DNA of 64,000 nucleotides from an uncultured Macellibacteroides sp. (GCF_963667135.1 NZ_OY762974.1:3472001-3536000); one strand, 5' to 3'. Shown: positions 33,834 to 43,388, counted from the stretch's first letter. Made by a program: numbers and translations. The notes: generated from the sequence alone by a model not told the origin.

Positions 33834-34015
33834 TATATATTGGGGCTATCAAACATTTAAAGGTAATGTGAAATGATTTTCTCAGTCCGCAGCTACGAAT
33901 AATGAGTAAATTTGGTGAAAAATTATTAAATAATTAGTATCTTGCAGGCTTATTGAAGATTATATTTCTGGTTAGGCAATAAACGAAATTTTAAATAAAT
34001 ATTATTATTGTTATT

Positions 34016-35116
34016 ATGAAATTGTATATTAAAAAGATAAAAAAGGATAGTATAGAACAAACCCAGTATAGTGAAGGAAAGATATTATTAGATAGAAGCC
34101 AGTTTAGTCTTTCGGAACCAATAAAAATTGGTGATATATATATTTTTTTTGAGCCGATCACCAATCAATGTTACTATTCATTGTTGGAAAAGATTGATTC
34201 GATTCTAACTTTTATAGTTTTGGAGAACGCTTTCTGTCCGAATTTAATCAGTATCGAAAAAAACACTACGTTGCTGATTGACACAGATAGCCTAAATGAA
34301 GCTAATTTATTTCAGGAATATTACCCTAAGCTTGTAGCAGTTTTTCGTTCTGCATACGCTTTAAGGACGTTGAACGATTTTAATGAAGTTGATTTGTATT
34401 ATAAAATTAATTCATCTTCTAATTCGGTTGTTTTGAATAATAAACGTGATAAATCGGACGAGAATATTAAAAGTAAGTCGACAGTATATTTTGTCTTTTT
34501 ATTTGATAAAGTGCTATCTGTAGATTCGAATGGAATTATCAAACAGGATTTTGAGAAATTTGTTTCATGCGATTTATCTTCATTGGTATATTGGTTTGAC
34601 GAAAATTATATTTATGTTTCCAGGAAAGAGAGTGGCGGTCATAAAATTTATTATAAGATACTAAAAGACACCATTTCACCGCAGTTTAATAAACTACTAC
34701 GTTCATTGTCTGCAAACAATAAAACTTTTTTTCAATTTTCGACAGAAAGTTATTTCCTTCAAGAGTATATTATTTCACGGAAGGAAACAAATTTTTCGAA
34801 TTTAAATGAAAAGTTTCTACTTGAAGAACTTTTCATAATAATAAAAAAATATTTTGCTGATAATGATGTTCTCATTTTACAGCATTACAATGAACTGAGC
34901 AGTAATCACAGACCTTCGGTAAAAGAATTGTCCCTTTTTGTATCGCCAATAATCAGAGATGTATACATTTATTTGTTAAGTAAAGGTTTTGATAAAAGGT
35001 CCGTTTTAAATTGTATAAAAGAGCTTTCTCCCAATGTTTATTCTTCTGAGATAAAAAAGATAGAGAATATGCTGTCAACGGAAGAAGATCATCTTCATAA
35101 TCTGCCACAAGATTAG
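34016..35116 (+). CDS. Unknown protein carried by the 1.9-kb cassette
   Basis: 366 residues, Lys/Asn/Ser-rich and very AT-rich in codon use compared with the genes on either side. No signal peptide or membrane segment. The N-terminal part is strand-rich (KIGDIYIFFEPITNQCYYSL), the middle contains VYFVFLFDKVLSVDS, and the C-terminus is helical (IRDVYIYLLSKGFDKRSVLN). I recognise no domain. It is the only sizeable gene between the two 51-bp repeats. A phage-defence or other accessory role is possible but unsupported. Confidence 0.6.
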   Translation: MKLYIKKIKKDSIEQTQYSEGKILLDRSQFSLSEPIKIGDIYIFFEPITNQCYYSLLEKIDSILTFIVLENAFCPNLISIEKNTTLLIDTDSLNEANLFQEYYPKLVAVFRSAYALRTLNDFNEVDLYYKINSSSNSVVLNNKRDKSDENIKSKSTVYFVFLFDKVLSVDSNGIIKQDFEKFVSCDLSSLVYWFDENYIYVSRKESGGHKIYYKILKDTISPQFNKLLRSLSANNKTFFQFSTESYFLQEYIISRKETNFSNLNEKFLLEELFIIIKKYFADNDVLILQHYNELSSNHRPSVKELSLFVSPIIRDVYIYLLSKGFDKRSVLNCIKELSPNVYSSEIKKIENMLSTEEDHLHNLPQD

Positions 35117-35157
35117 AAAGTAGTTCAAGTTCGATAAGATTTTTATATTATCAAAAT

Positions 35158-36213
35158 TCACGCTTCCAGTTTTACCAGATAAAGCGTAACCCGGGTGTTG
35201 TTGCTTGGGGTATTTGCAGTGGCCGATGGGGTGGTTATGCTGCAATAGTAGTAGTTTTTGCCTTGGATATCCAGCGGTTTGAATTCGGCTATCCGGCCTG
35301 TTTGATAGTAATCGTCCACCAGTCCCCCTTTGGCAAAATAGGCTATGTTGTTTCTGCGATCGAAACAATAGGTGTAGCAGGTGTCGGCATCCTGGGTGTT
35401 GTTGTAGCTTGAGATAAGGAACCGGTTGCTAAGCTGCAAGGGTAATATTCTGGACGTTTGTTCGGTTTGAAAGAGTTCGGCATCCAGCTGGTTGCTTTCT
35501 ATCAGGTAGAGTGTGTCTTGTACAAGACTATCTGTACACAGGGAGGGCGAATAGGCGTACATGTTTCCTTCCGAAACTGCAACCTGTGGGTCGAAATCTG
35601 CTGCCAGGTAGAAGCGCCCAAGGTCGGCCTGACAAAGTGTTTTGTGACTTGTTTGCTGTAATTCTGTTGTAAATCCGCATAGTCTTTTTTCGATCCGTGT
35701 TGTTGTTTTGCCGGGTACAACCTGTTCGGTTGTTGCCCAGAGTTGTTCGTTGTAATAGGAGAGGTGGAGGAGTTTGGCGTCCGGCAGACTTAGTTTAAGG
35801 TCTTTGACTTTTATCAGCACTCCGTTGTAATCGTAAAAGTAGGCTATCTGGTTGTTTGCAATGGCAACCAGCTGTTTGCCGGCTGTATTTAAGGTGAAAT
35901 GGGTTACCGAAATGGTTTCTGTTCCGGCTTTATGGATGGAGATCTTGCCCAGACAGGCGCCGCTTTTGTCGAAATGAAAAAGTATATGATCGCAAAGCAC
36001 AAACAGGTCGTTGCCGTCTTTTTGAACCGAATGGATGCTGTGGGGGTTGTATCCTGCCGGAAAGGCAAGGGGTATGGAGGACACTTCTTCGGCAATGTCG
36101 GACAGTTTGCCATCCACGCAGCGGGGGGCATTCTGGGCTAAATACCAGGGGATATACAGGTATCCGACAGTCAGCACAAACAGAAATAGAAGAAACTTGA
36201 ATCCTGATTTCAT
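35158..36213 (-). CDS. Membrane-anchored six-bladed beta-propeller protein
   Basis: 351 residues from the ATG at 36213; the ATG at 36273 lies within the promoter and is rejected. An N-terminal membrane anchor or signal (FKFLLFLFVLTVGYLYI) is followed by blades of the Bacteroidota 6-bladed-propeller type (DLFVLCDHILFHFDKSGACL, NQIAYFYDYNGVLI, LVDDYYQTGRIAEF). These proteins stand in the periplasm and probably bind carbohydrate or peptide ligands. The last codons coincide with the right 51-bp repeat, so an insertion here could have kept or restored this end. Confidence 0.75.
   Translation of the reverse strand: MKSGFKFLLFLFVLTVGYLYIPWYLAQNAPRCVDGKLSDIAEEVSSIPLAFPAGYNPHSIHSVQKDGNDLFVLCDHILFHFDKSGACLGKISIHKAGTETISVTHFTLNTAGKQLVAIANNQIAYFYDYNGVLIKVKDLKLSLPDAKLLHLSYYNEQLWATTEQVVPGKTTTRIEKRLCGFTTELQQTSHKTLCQADLGRFYLAADFDPQVAVSEGNMYAYSPSLCTDSLVQDTLYLIESNQLDAELFQTEQTSRILPLQLSNRFLISSYNNTQDADTCYTYCFDRRNNIAYFAKGGLVDDYYQTGRIAEFKPLDIQGKNYYYCSITTPSATANTPSNNTRVTLYLVKLEA
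35162..35212. repeat. 51-bp perfect direct repeat, right copy
   Basis: Encodes the C-terminal residues ending TLYLVKLEA of the propeller protein on the minus strand and is identical to 33294-33344. A 3'-end target that leaves a complete copy in the gene is the usual pattern of site-specific integration. Confidence 0.92.
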
Positions 36214-36243
36214 ACAATTTGCTACGGTTTGTTTATTCTGTTG

Positions 36244-36274
36244 CAAATGTATGTTTTTGGATTGTATAATCAAA
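36244..36274 (-). promoter_or_regulatory. Promoter of the beta-propeller gene
   Basis: Reverse strand: TTTG (36271-36274), exactly 19 bases, TACATTTG (36244-36251), a perfect Bacteroidota promoter. Transcription near 36237 fixes the start codon at 36213. Confidence 0.8.
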
Positions 36275-36335
36275 GGGATAAGGCGTAAATAGGAGATGGA
36301 TTCGTTTGTGGTGTCAAAATGGCATGAATTTGTTC

Positions 36336-36350
36336 TGGCACTTCTTTTGC
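36336..36350 (+). promoter_or_regulatory. Sigma-54-like promoter match ahead of clpB
   Basis: TGGCAC (36336-36341) and TTGC (36347-36350) with the exact -24/-12 spacing of the RpoN consensus (TGGCACG-N4-TTGC, one mismatch). A start near 36362 would give a 43-base leader. No TAnnTTTG box is evident in the same interval. A short palindrome (TGGCA...TGCCA) spans the same bases and could instead be an operator. Confidence 0.4.
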
Positions 36351-36404
36351 CATACTATACATGAAACAAGGATTGAAACAAGAAAAGAAAGGAGATATAA
36401 ATAT

Positions 36405-38993
36405 ATGAATTTAAACAACTTTACGATTAAATCGCAAGAAGCAGTACAACAGGCTGTTCAGTTGGTTTCACAGCGCAACCAACAGGCCGTGGAAACAACT
36501 CATTTACTTAAGGCTGTCATAATGACCGGCGAAAGTGTTGTGAATTTTTTGTTCCAGAAGTTGGGTGTAAACGTTCAGAACCTGCAAATGATTCTGGACC
36601 GTCAGTTGGATTCTTATCCCAAGGTATCGGGTGGCGAACCTTACCTTAGCAACGAGTCTAACGCAGTTTTGCAAAAGGCCATCGATTACTCGGGCAAGAT
36701 GGGAGACCAGTATGTTTCGCTGGAGCATATTTTGCTGGCCTTGCTTACGGAAAAGAGTGTGGCTTCCAGTATGCTGAAGGATGCGGGCGTTACCGAAAAG
36801 GAGCTGCGTTTGGCTGTTACGGAACTGAGGAAGGGAAGTAATGTTACGAGTCAGTCGGCCGAAGATACGTACAACTCCCTGAACAAGTATGCCATCAATC
36901 TGAATGAACGGGCCCGTTCGGGAAAGTTAGATCCTGTAATTGGCCGAGACGACGAAATACGCCGGGTGCTTCAGATATTAAGCAGGCGAACCAAGAACAA
37001 TCCTATTCTTATTGGCGAACCAGGGGTAGGTAAAACAGCTATTGCCGAAGGATTGGCCCATCGTATTATTCGTGGGGATGTGCCCGAAAACCTGAAAAGC
37101 AAACAGCTGTTCTCGTTGGATATGGGTGCTCTTATCGCCGGAGCAAAATATAAAGGAGAATTCGAAGAACGTCTTAAATCCGTTATAAACGAAGTTATCA
37201 AAGCCGAAGGAGAGATCATCCTGTTTATTGATGAAATCCATACGTTGGTGGGTGCCGGTAAAAGTGAGGGTGCCATGGATGCGGCAAACATTTTGAAACC
37301 TGCCCTGGCACGTGGCGAATTGAGGGCTATCGGTGCCACAACTTTGTCGGAATACCAGAAGTATTTCGAAAAGGATAAGGCCCTGGAACGTCGTTTCCAG
37401 CTTGTGAATGTGGACGAACCCGACGAGCTTAGTACCATTTCCATCCTTCGTGGGTTAAAGGAAAAGTACGAGAATCACCACAAGGTACGTATCAAAGATG
37501 ATGCGATTATTTCGGCTGTTCATTTGTCGCACCGGTATATCACCGACCGGTTCTTGCCCGACAAGGCCATCGATTTGATGGATGAAGCGGCAGCGCGCTT
37601 GCGTTTGCAGATCGATTCTGTTCCCGAATCGCTCGACGAAGTGAGCCGGCGCATTAAGCAGCTGGAGATAGAACGGGAGGCCATTAAAAGGGAAAACGAT
37701 ACTTCTAAGCTCGAACAGTTAAACAAAGAAATTGCCGAGCTGAAGGATGAGGAAAAGACGCAGATGGCGCAGTGGCAAAACGAAAAGGAGCAGATTAATA
37801 AGATTCAACAGAATAAGATTGATATCGAAAACCTGAAGTACGAAGCTGATAAGGCCGAACGTGAAGGCGATTACGGACGGGTTGCCGAGATTCGCTACGG
37901 TCTTGTTAAAGCCAAGGAAGAGGAGATTAAATCTGTGCAGGAGCAATTGCATAGTCTGCAGGGTGGATCTGCCATGATTAAGGAAGAGGTGGACAGCGAA
38001 GATATTGCCGATGTGGTTTCTCGTTGGACGGGTATTCCGGTAAGTAAGATGCTTCAGAGCGAGAAAGATAAGTTGCTGCATTTGGAAGACGAACTGCATA
38101 AACGGGTAATTGGGCAGGAGGAGGCCATTACGGCGATTGCCGATGCGGTAAGACGCAGCCGTGCCGGATTGCAGGATCCGAAGCGTCCCATTGGTTCGTT
38201 TATATTCCTGGGCACAACGGGTGTAGGTAAAACTGAGCTTGCCAAAGCGTTGGCCGAGTATTTGTTTGACGACGAAAACCTGATGACGCGTATTGATATG
38301 AGTGAGTATCAGGAAAAATTCAGTGCAACAAGGCTTATTGGTGCTCCTCCGGGATATGTTGGATACGACGAAGGCGGACAGCTTACCGAAGCCATCAGGC
38401 GTAAACCGTATTCGGTTGTATTGTTCGACGAGATAGAGAAGGCGCATCCCGATGTATTTAATGTGTTGTTGCAGGTGTTGGACGATGGGCGGCTGACTGA
38501 TAATAAGGGTCGTGTGGTGAATTTCAAGAATACAATCATCATAATGACTTCCAATATGGGTTCTTCTATTATCAGAGACAGTTTTGAAAAGATTACGGCT
38601 GCAAATCATGATGAGATTATCGAGCAGACGCGGAATCAGGTGATGGAGTTGCTTAAAAAGACCATCCGTCCCGAATTTCTTAACCGTATCGACGAAACCA
38701 TTATGTTTACGCCGCTAAACGAAAATGAAATTCGTCAGATTGTGAATCTTCAGCTTCGGGGTGTATCCGAAATGCTTGCATCCAATGGTATTACGCTTAC
38801 ATTTACCGAAGAGGCTCTTTCATTTATTGCACGCGAAGGGTATGATCCGCAGTTTGGTGCGCGTCCGGTTAAGCGGGTAATTCAACGTTATGTGCTTAAC
38901 GAACTGTCCAAAGAAATACTTAGTCAGCGGATCGATAAGAATAAAGTCATAACGATCGACAAAAAAGGACAAGAGTTGGTTTTTCTGAATTAA
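36405..38993 (+). CDS. clpB: ATP-dependent disaggregase ClpB
   Basis: 862 residues from [18 protein letters not shown] at 36388 supports this start over the ATG at 36306. Hexameric cytosolic AAA+ chaperone that rescues aggregated protein with DnaK. An N-domain (1-145) precedes two ATPase domains with Walker A GEPGVGKT and [10 protein letters not shown] and Walker [10 protein letters not shown] and VLFDEIEKA. Between them lies the coiled-coil middle domain (about 400-530, rich in [10 protein letters not shown]-type sequence) that distinguishes ClpB from ClpA/ClpC. Full length with no defects. Transcribed alone. Confidence 0.97.
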   Translation: MNLNNFTIKSQEAVQQAVQLVSQRNQQAVETTHLLKAVIMTGESVVNFLFQKLGVNVQNLQMILDRQLDSYPKVSGGEPYLSNESNAVLQKAIDYSGKMGDQYVSLEHILLALLTEKSVASSMLKDAGVTEKELRLAVTELRKGSNVTSQSAEDTYNSLNKYAINLNERARSGKLDPVIGRDDEIRRVLQILSRRTKNNPILIGEPGVGKTAIAEGLAHRIIRGDVPENLKSKQLFSLDMGALIAGAKYKGEFEERLKSVINEVIKAEGEIILFIDEIHTLVGAGKSEGAMDAANILKPALARGELRAIGATTLSEYQKYFEKDKALERRFQLVNVDEPDELSTISILRGLKEKYENHHKVRIKDDAIISAVHLSHRYITDRFLPDKAIDLMDEAAARLRLQIDSVPESLDEVSRRIKQLEIEREAIKRENDTSKLEQLNKEIAELKDEEKTQMAQWQNEKEQINKIQQNKIDIENLKYEADKAEREGDYGRVAEIRYGLVKAKEEEIKSVQEQLHSLQGGSAMIKEEVDSEDIADVVSRWTGIPVSKMLQSEKDKLLHLEDELHKRVIGQEEAITAIADAVRRSRAGLQDPKRPIGSFIFLGTTGVGKTELAKALAEYLFDDENLMTRIDMSEYQEKFSATRLIGAPPGYVGYDEGGQLTEAIRRKPYSVVLFDEIEKAHPDVFNVLLQVLDDGRLTDNKGRVVNFKNTIIIMTSNMGSSIIRDSFEKITAANHDEIIEQTRNQVMELLKKTIRPEFLNRIDETIMFTPLNENEIRQIVNLQLRGVSEMLASNGITLTFTEEALSFIAREGYDPQFGARPVKRVIQRYVLNELSKEILSQRIDKNKVITIDKKGQELVFLN

Positions 38994-39007
38994 TCCAATT
39001 TTATTCG

Positions 39008-39040
39008 GCAGGAGAGACGTAAATTTTACGTTTCTCTTGC
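39008..39040. terminator. Hairpin after clpB
   Basis: GCAGGAGAGACGT pairs with ACGTTTCTCTTGC along 13 bp with two G-T pairs, and the stem continues through AAA/TTT to a one-base apex. There is no T run after it. Probable terminator. Confidence 0.6.
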
Positions 39041-39061
39041 TGATTGTCTCGACCGAAGTGT

Positions 39062-39069
39062 TACCTTTG
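39062..39069 (+). promoter_or_regulatory. -7 box for the acidic EF-hand-like gene
   Basis: TACCTTTG fits TAnnTTTG and lies 31 bases ahead of the ATG at 39100. No clear TTTG at -33. Confidence 0.5.
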
Positions 39070-39099
39070 CGTTATCTATACAACTAAACAAGGAATGTT

Positions 39100-39429
39100 A
39101 TGAGTGAGAAAGACGATTTGTTAATTTACGACGAGGACGATTCTGTGAAGTTTATCCAGAACTTCCTGCCGCAGGATATGAAAGGTAAGTTTAGCAATGA
39201 CGATATAAATTATATCGTTGATTTAATTTATGATTTTTATGAATCTAAAGGTTTCCTGAATGAAGATCCCGATAAAGACGGAGATGTGGAAATCGATGAA
39301 GACGAGCTTATTAGCTACGTTATTAAAAACGCTAAGAAAGACGGCGTAGGCAAGTTTGAACCTGAAGAAATTAGTTTTATTGTACAAGGAGAATTGGAAT
39401 ATTGCGAATCTATCAACATGTTTGACTAA
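39100..39429 (+). CDS. Small acidic protein with an EF-hand-like loop
   Basis: 109 residues, strongly acidic, no signal peptide. Residues 56-67, DPDKDGDVEIDE, fit a canonical 12-residue EF-hand calcium loop: Asp at 1, 3 and 5, Gly at 6, a hydrophobic residue at 8 and Glu at 12. Helices are predicted before (INYIVDLIYDFYESKG) and after (DELISYVIKNAKK), as an EF hand needs. The rest is a second, similar helix pair without a loop. It could be a calcium-responsive or simply acidic regulatory protein. Own promoter, downstream of clpB. Confidence 0.7.
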   Translation: MSEKDDLLIYDEDDSVKFIQNFLPQDMKGKFSNDDINYIVDLIYDFYESKGFLNEDPDKDGDVEIDEDELISYVIKNAKKDGVGKFEPEEISFIVQGELEYCESINMFD

Positions 39430-39494
39430 TTTACTGTTATAATGATGTTGATTTGAATTTAAAAATTATTTATATTAACTTAACTATTTGATTT

Positions 39495-40169
39495 ATGAGA
39501 AATTTTAAGGTGATTTCGGTTTTTATGCTGTGCGTTGCAGTATTATTTTCGGGTTGTGGAGCTAGTAATACGGTAAAAGGTACTGCTATTGGTGTTGGCG
39601 GTGGTGCAGCAGTGGGTGCCGGAGTAGGTAAAATAGCTGGTAATACTGCCCTTGGTGCTATTATCGGAGCAGCCGTTGGCGGAACAGCAGGAGCTTTGAT
39701 TGGCAAGAAAATGGACAAACAGAAAAAAGAACTTGAATCAACTCTTCCTGATGCTACAGTTGAATCTGTAAATAATGGAGAGGCTATTAAAGTTACTTTT
39801 GACTCAGGTATTTTGTTTGCAACCAATTCAAGCACAGTAAGCGAAGCTTCTAAGTCTGCTTTGCGTAACTTTGCAACCAGCTTGAATACGAATCCAGATA
39901 CAAACATCAAAATTATTGGTCATACCGATAATACAGGTAAAGTGGATTACAACCAGACATTGTCAGAAAAACGTGCTAAGAGCGTTTATGATTATTTGTT
40001 GAATCAGGCTGTATCAAGCAACCGTATGGTTTACGAAGGTAAAGGTATTTCTGAACCTGTTGCAGATAACTCAACTGTTCAAGGAAGACAACAGAACCGT
40101 CGTGTTGAGATTTTAATACTTGCTAATCAGAAGATGATTCAGGAAGCTCAACAAGGTACGCTCAAATAA
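39495..40169 (+). CDS. OmpA-family lipoprotein (YiaD/Pal-like)
   Basis: 224 residues. A lipoprotein signal has lipobox LFSGC (Cys22). Residues about 30-70 form a glycine zipper (GVGGGAAVGAGVGKIAG, ALGAIIGAAVGGTAGALIG). The OmpA-like peptidoglycan-binding domain follows, with the binding helix region IIGHTDNTGKVDYNQTLSEK and RAKSVYDYLL, and the terminal QGRQQNRRVEI. It should tether the outer membrane to the cell wall. A strong terminator follows. Confidence 0.93.
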   Translation: MRNFKVISVFMLCVAVLFSGCGASNTVKGTAIGVGGGAAVGAGVGKIAGNTALGAIIGAAVGGTAGALIGKKMDKQKKELESTLPDATVESVNNGEAIKVTFDSGILFATNSSTVSEASKSALRNFATSLNTNPDTNIKIIGHTDNTGKVDYNQTLSEKRAKSVYDYLLNQAVSSNRMVYEGKGISEPVADNSTVQGRQQNRRVEILILANQKMIQEAQQGTLK

Positions 40170-40189
40170 ATTTATTTTATTTTTTTTAC

Positions 40190-40228
40190 AAGTCCGGACA
40201 ACAAATCAGGTTGTCCGGACTTTTTTTT
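40190..40228 (+). terminator. Terminator of the OmpA-family gene
   Basis: AAGTCCGGACAAC (40190-40202) pairs perfectly with GTTGTCCGGACTT (40210-40222), followed by eight T. Confidence 0.93.
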
Positions 40229-40241
40229 GCTATTTATTCCT

Positions 40242-40249
40242 TACGTTTG
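40242..40249 (+). promoter_or_regulatory. -7 box for the 40.3-kb outer-membrane protein gene
   Basis: TACGTTTG fits TAnnTTTG, 20 bases ahead of the ATG at 40270. Confidence 0.5.
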
Positions 40250-40269
40250 CAGGAAATTAATGCAGTTTT

Positions 40270-41502
40270 ATGAAGGCAAGCCATCCCGGATTTAATTTTT
40301 TCTTTCTAGTACTAATTATTCTGGTAACACCTCTTTGCAGCGCTCAGATTCAAGATAACGTATTTATGTCTGATTACAAGCTTGATCCCGCCAAAAAAGG
40401 TCAGCTTTCTGTCGAAATAGATAATATCAGTTTCTTCCAAAATAATGAATTCAGCAGCGACCTGGTTAAAGGTTATACCCTTCCCGGAATGTGGCTTCAG
40501 CCAAAAGCTGTTTTTTATCCGCTTAAGCATATCAAGCTCGAAGCCGGATTGCACCTTTTGCGTTATTGGGGAGCAAATAAATACCCAAGTTTTGCTTATA
40601 CTGATATTGCCAAATGGAAAGGCAATCAATTTCAGTCAGGAGTGCATATGTTACCCATTTTCCGTGTTCAGGTTGCGTTGTCCGATCATCTCGATTTAAT
40701 TATGGGTACTATCTACGGAGGTGCAAATCATCGGCTTATCGATCCGCTCTATAATCCGGAACTAAATTTGTCTGCCGATCCCGAATCGGGCTTACAGTTA
40801 AAATACACATCGAAGGTTTTGGATTTGGACACCTGGGTAAACTGGGAAAGTTTCATTTTTGAAACAGATACCCACCAGGAGGCATTTACATTTGGGGTGT
40901 CATCAAAAATCAAACTTAACAATCCTAATGCCAGACTTCATTTTTACCTGCCTGTCCAGGCTTTAGCTCAGCACAGGGGAGGCGAGATTGATACCATTTT
41001 CACCAACTCGATTCAAACCAACATGAATGCTGCCGCTGGAGTTGGAGTAACTTATGCCATGAATTACGGGGCGCTGAAACAAATTAACTTTGAAATGATG
41101 GGGGCCCTGTATTACCAGCAAGCCGGAAATATCATACCTTTCGAAAAGGGATATGGTATTTACCCCAAACTATCCGTCGATGTTTCGGACTTTCGCTTCA
41201 AGGCGGCTTACTGGAAATGTGATAAGTTTGTATCACTTTACGGAAGTCCCTTTTTTGGCGCACTATCAACAGCATACAAAGGCAGAACATACTCAAAGCC
41301 CGGATTCATATCAGCAGGTTTGGAGTACTCGCGTACCTTTGGAAAAGGCTTTTCCTTAGGCGCCGATCTTGATATATATAAACACTTTGCCGTAGATACA
41401 TTTGATCCGGCATTGGGACCAATAAAAGAACAATCGGCCATGAGCTTTTCTGCCGGAGTATATCTTCGAATCAATCCCTCATTCCTGATTAAAAGTTTTT
41501 GA
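40270..41502 (+). CDS. Outer-membrane beta-barrel protein, function unknown
   Basis: 410 residues with a signal peptide ending near residue 26 (TPLCSAQ). The remainder is a long run of amphipathic strands with many Trp, Tyr and Phe (HIKLEAGLHLLRYWGANKY, DHLDLIMGTIYGGANHR) and ends INPSFLIKSF with C-terminal Phe, as expected for a 14- to 18-strand barrel. No plug or TonB box. Monocistronic between the OmpA-family gene and the sigma factor. No named family recognised. Confidence 0.75.
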   Translation: MKASHPGFNFFFLVLIILVTPLCSAQIQDNVFMSDYKLDPAKKGQLSVEIDNISFFQNNEFSSDLVKGYTLPGMWLQPKAVFYPLKHIKLEAGLHLLRYWGANKYPSFAYTDIAKWKGNQFQSGVHMLPIFRVQVALSDHLDLIMGTIYGGANHRLIDPLYNPELNLSADPESGLQLKYTSKVLDLDTWVNWESFIFETDTHQEAFTFGVSSKIKLNNPNARLHFYLPVQALAQHRGGEIDTIFTNSIQTNMNAAAGVGVTYAMNYGALKQINFEMMGALYYQQAGNIIPFEKGYGIYPKLSVDVSDFRFKAAYWKCDKFVSLYGSPFFGALSTAYKGRTYSKPGFISAGLEYSRTFGKGFSLGADLDIYKHFAVDTFDPALGPIKEQSAMSFSAGVYLRINPSFLIKSF

Positions 41503-41626
41503 ATTATGAAATCCGCTTGTTAATTTAAAAATATTAACAAAATATTTGTAATAGTAAATTAAATAAAAATCCTTAAGTTTGCAGCTTGTACCTTAAGAAA
41601 TTATAAATGGTTAGAAGATTAACTTA

Positions 41627-42229
41627 ATGAGCATTAGGTCTGATGATAATACATTGATGAATATTCAACTTGTTAACCGCGATGCGTTTGATGAGTTGTT
41701 TCGTTGTTATTATCCGCGATTGATCTCTTATATATCTTCAATACTTGATGGTAAAATTGCTGAAGACATCGCCCAGGATGTATTTCTCTATGTATGGGAA
41801 AATAGAAAGAAAATTTACTTTGGTCAAGGTTTCCAATCTTATCTTTTCCAGTCGGGTTATACTCGTGCGATGGATTATTTGAGAAAACAGCATACTGTTA
41901 TGGATTATGCTCAAAATGTTCAGACGGATTTTTTTGAGGTTTACGAAAAGTTGGCAGGAAATGAAGATGGCATTCTTGAACATTTGTATTCAAAAGATTT
42001 TTACCAGACTCTTCATCAATTACTTGATAAAATACCAGAACAACGCAGAAATGTATTTCTGTTGGCCTATGTGGATGGCTTAAAATCCAAAGATATTGCA
42101 GAGCAATGCAATATGTCGCAGCGAACAGTTGAAAGCCACATCTACCTTACCATAAAGTTTCTCAGAGAACGCCTTTTGAAAAAAGATTTTTATATTTTTC
42201 TGCTATTATTCTACTTTTCTATAAAATAA
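41627..42229 (+). CDS. ECF-type RNA polymerase sigma factor (FecI-like)
   Basis: 200 residues. The region-2 helices include FDELFRCYYPRLISYISSIL and EDIAQDVFLYVWENR. The region-4 helix-turn-helix is KSKDIAEQCNMSQRTVESHI. It heads a sigma/anti-sigma/SusC set, so it should direct transcription of the receptor genes on a signal passed through FecR. A TAAGTTTG -7 box lies at 41574-41581. The very C-terminus is hydrophobic (DFYIFLLLFYFSIK), which is odd for a sigma factor and may be a slight read-on past the ancestral stop. Confidence 0.93.
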   Translation: MSIRSDDNTLMNIQLVNRDAFDELFRCYYPRLISYISSILDGKIAEDIAQDVFLYVWENRKKIYFGQGFQSYLFQSGYTRAMDYLRKQHTVMDYAQNVQTDFFEVYEKLAGNEDGILEHLYSKDFYQTLHQLLDKIPEQRRNVFLLAYVDGLKSKDIAEQCNMSQRTVESHIYLTIKFLRERLLKKDFYIFLLLFYFSIK

Positions 42230-42293
42230 TACTGTTTTTGCTCCGTAGTTTTTGCTTGTAGTCCGTTATGCTTATATATTTATAATAGCATCT

Positions 42294-43262
42294 ATGGATT
42301 TTGACTACAAAATATTAGCAAAATATATTACAAACGAACTTACGCTTGAAGAACAAGCCAGGTTGAAAGAATGGAGTTGCCTATCAGAAGATAACAAGCA
42401 GTTATTGGAAGAGGTTATTCAGATGCGCATGCTGAAAAAATTTAATTTTGATACAGATAAAGATAAAACAGAACTTGCTTTGGCATCGATCCATTCAATA
42501 ATAAATAAAAAATCTGTTCGATCAATTGTTCGTCCTCTTTTCAAATATGTGGCTATTCTGTTTGTAGTTGTTTTGTCGGCAACTTTAGGTTGGTATATTT
42601 TAAACCCGGCGGAATCTTATGTAAGTATAGTTGTAAAACCAGGTGAAGCAGTAAAGAAGATAATACTGGAAGATGGATCGGTTGTTTGGCTGAATAGTTC
42701 ATCTACACTTCGTGTGCCAGAATCTTTCTCTTTTAAAAAAAGGGTAGTATCCCTGGAAGGAGAGGCTTTCTTTGATATAACTAAACACAAAGGATCTTCA
42801 TTTAGAGTCCAGACAGAATATGTAGATGTGAAAGTGTTGGGAACCTCGTTCAATTTAAATACGCATACCGAGAATAATGAACTAAAGGCTGTGTTGGTGT
42901 CAGGGAAAATTTCACTTCAGAATAAAGAAGAAAAAGAAATCTTAAGAATGTCTCCGTCCGAAATGGTAACCTACAATCCAATCAGAAACGAATACAGTAT
43001 TGAGACAGTAAATGCAAATATAAGCTCTGCCTGGCATCTTAATCAGATGACATTTGAAAATTCGACTTTAAGAGAAATTGTAAATAAACTATCAATGATT
43101 TATGATGTAAATATAAATCTTGAATCGAAGGAGCTGGCAGACAGAAGGTATCGCTGCGTAATCAATAGAGAAGAGACCTTGGAAGAGGTATTGGATATAT
43201 TAAAGCTTTTAGCGCCAATCAATTATAGAATAGATGAAAACGAAGTGTTTATAAACAATTAA
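42294..43262 (+). CDS. FecR-family anti-sigma factor
   Basis: 322 residues from MDFDYKILAKYI (the earlier ATG at 42252 adds an unlikely N-terminus). A cytoplasmic sigma-binding part occupies residues 1-70, then one membrane helix (about 75-95, FKYVAILFVVVLSATLGWYI). The periplasmic FecR domain has EDGSVVWLNSSSTLRVPESF and VLGTSFNLNTH, and a C-terminal STN-like domain (DUF4974) has YDVNINLESKEL. It receives the signal from the N-terminal domain of the SusC-like receptor just downstream. Confidence 0.92.
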   Translation: MDFDYKILAKYITNELTLEEQARLKEWSCLSEDNKQLLEEVIQMRMLKKFNFDTDKDKTELALASIHSIINKKSVRSIVRPLFKYVAILFVVVLSATLGWYILNPAESYVSIVVKPGEAVKKIILEDGSVVWLNSSSTLRVPESFSFKKRVVSLEGEAFFDITKHKGSSFRVQTEYVDVKVLGTSFNLNTHTENNELKAVLVSGKISLQNKEEKEILRMSPSEMVTYNPIRNEYSIETVNANISSAWHLNQMTFENSTLREIVNKLSMIYDVNINLESKELADRRYRCVINREETLEEVLDILKLLAPINYRIDENEVFINN

Positions 43263-43305
43263 TAAAATATATTGCCTATGAATAGATAAAAAAGTGACAA
43301 AAAAA

Positions 43306-43336
43306 GCCGGGAAAATGTTGCAGCATTTTACCCGGC
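43306..43336 (+). terminator. Hairpin between FecR and SusC genes
   Basis: GCCGGG and CCCGGC enclose AAAATG-TTGCAG-CATTTT in one extended stem. The tail AAGAGAATTAA is not T-rich, so it may be a processing or stabilising hairpin that separates regulator from receptor expression. Confidence 0.55.
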
Positions 43337-43388
43337 AAGAGAATTAATTATTAAGAATTTTACTAATAACTAAAAATCATTCAAATGT

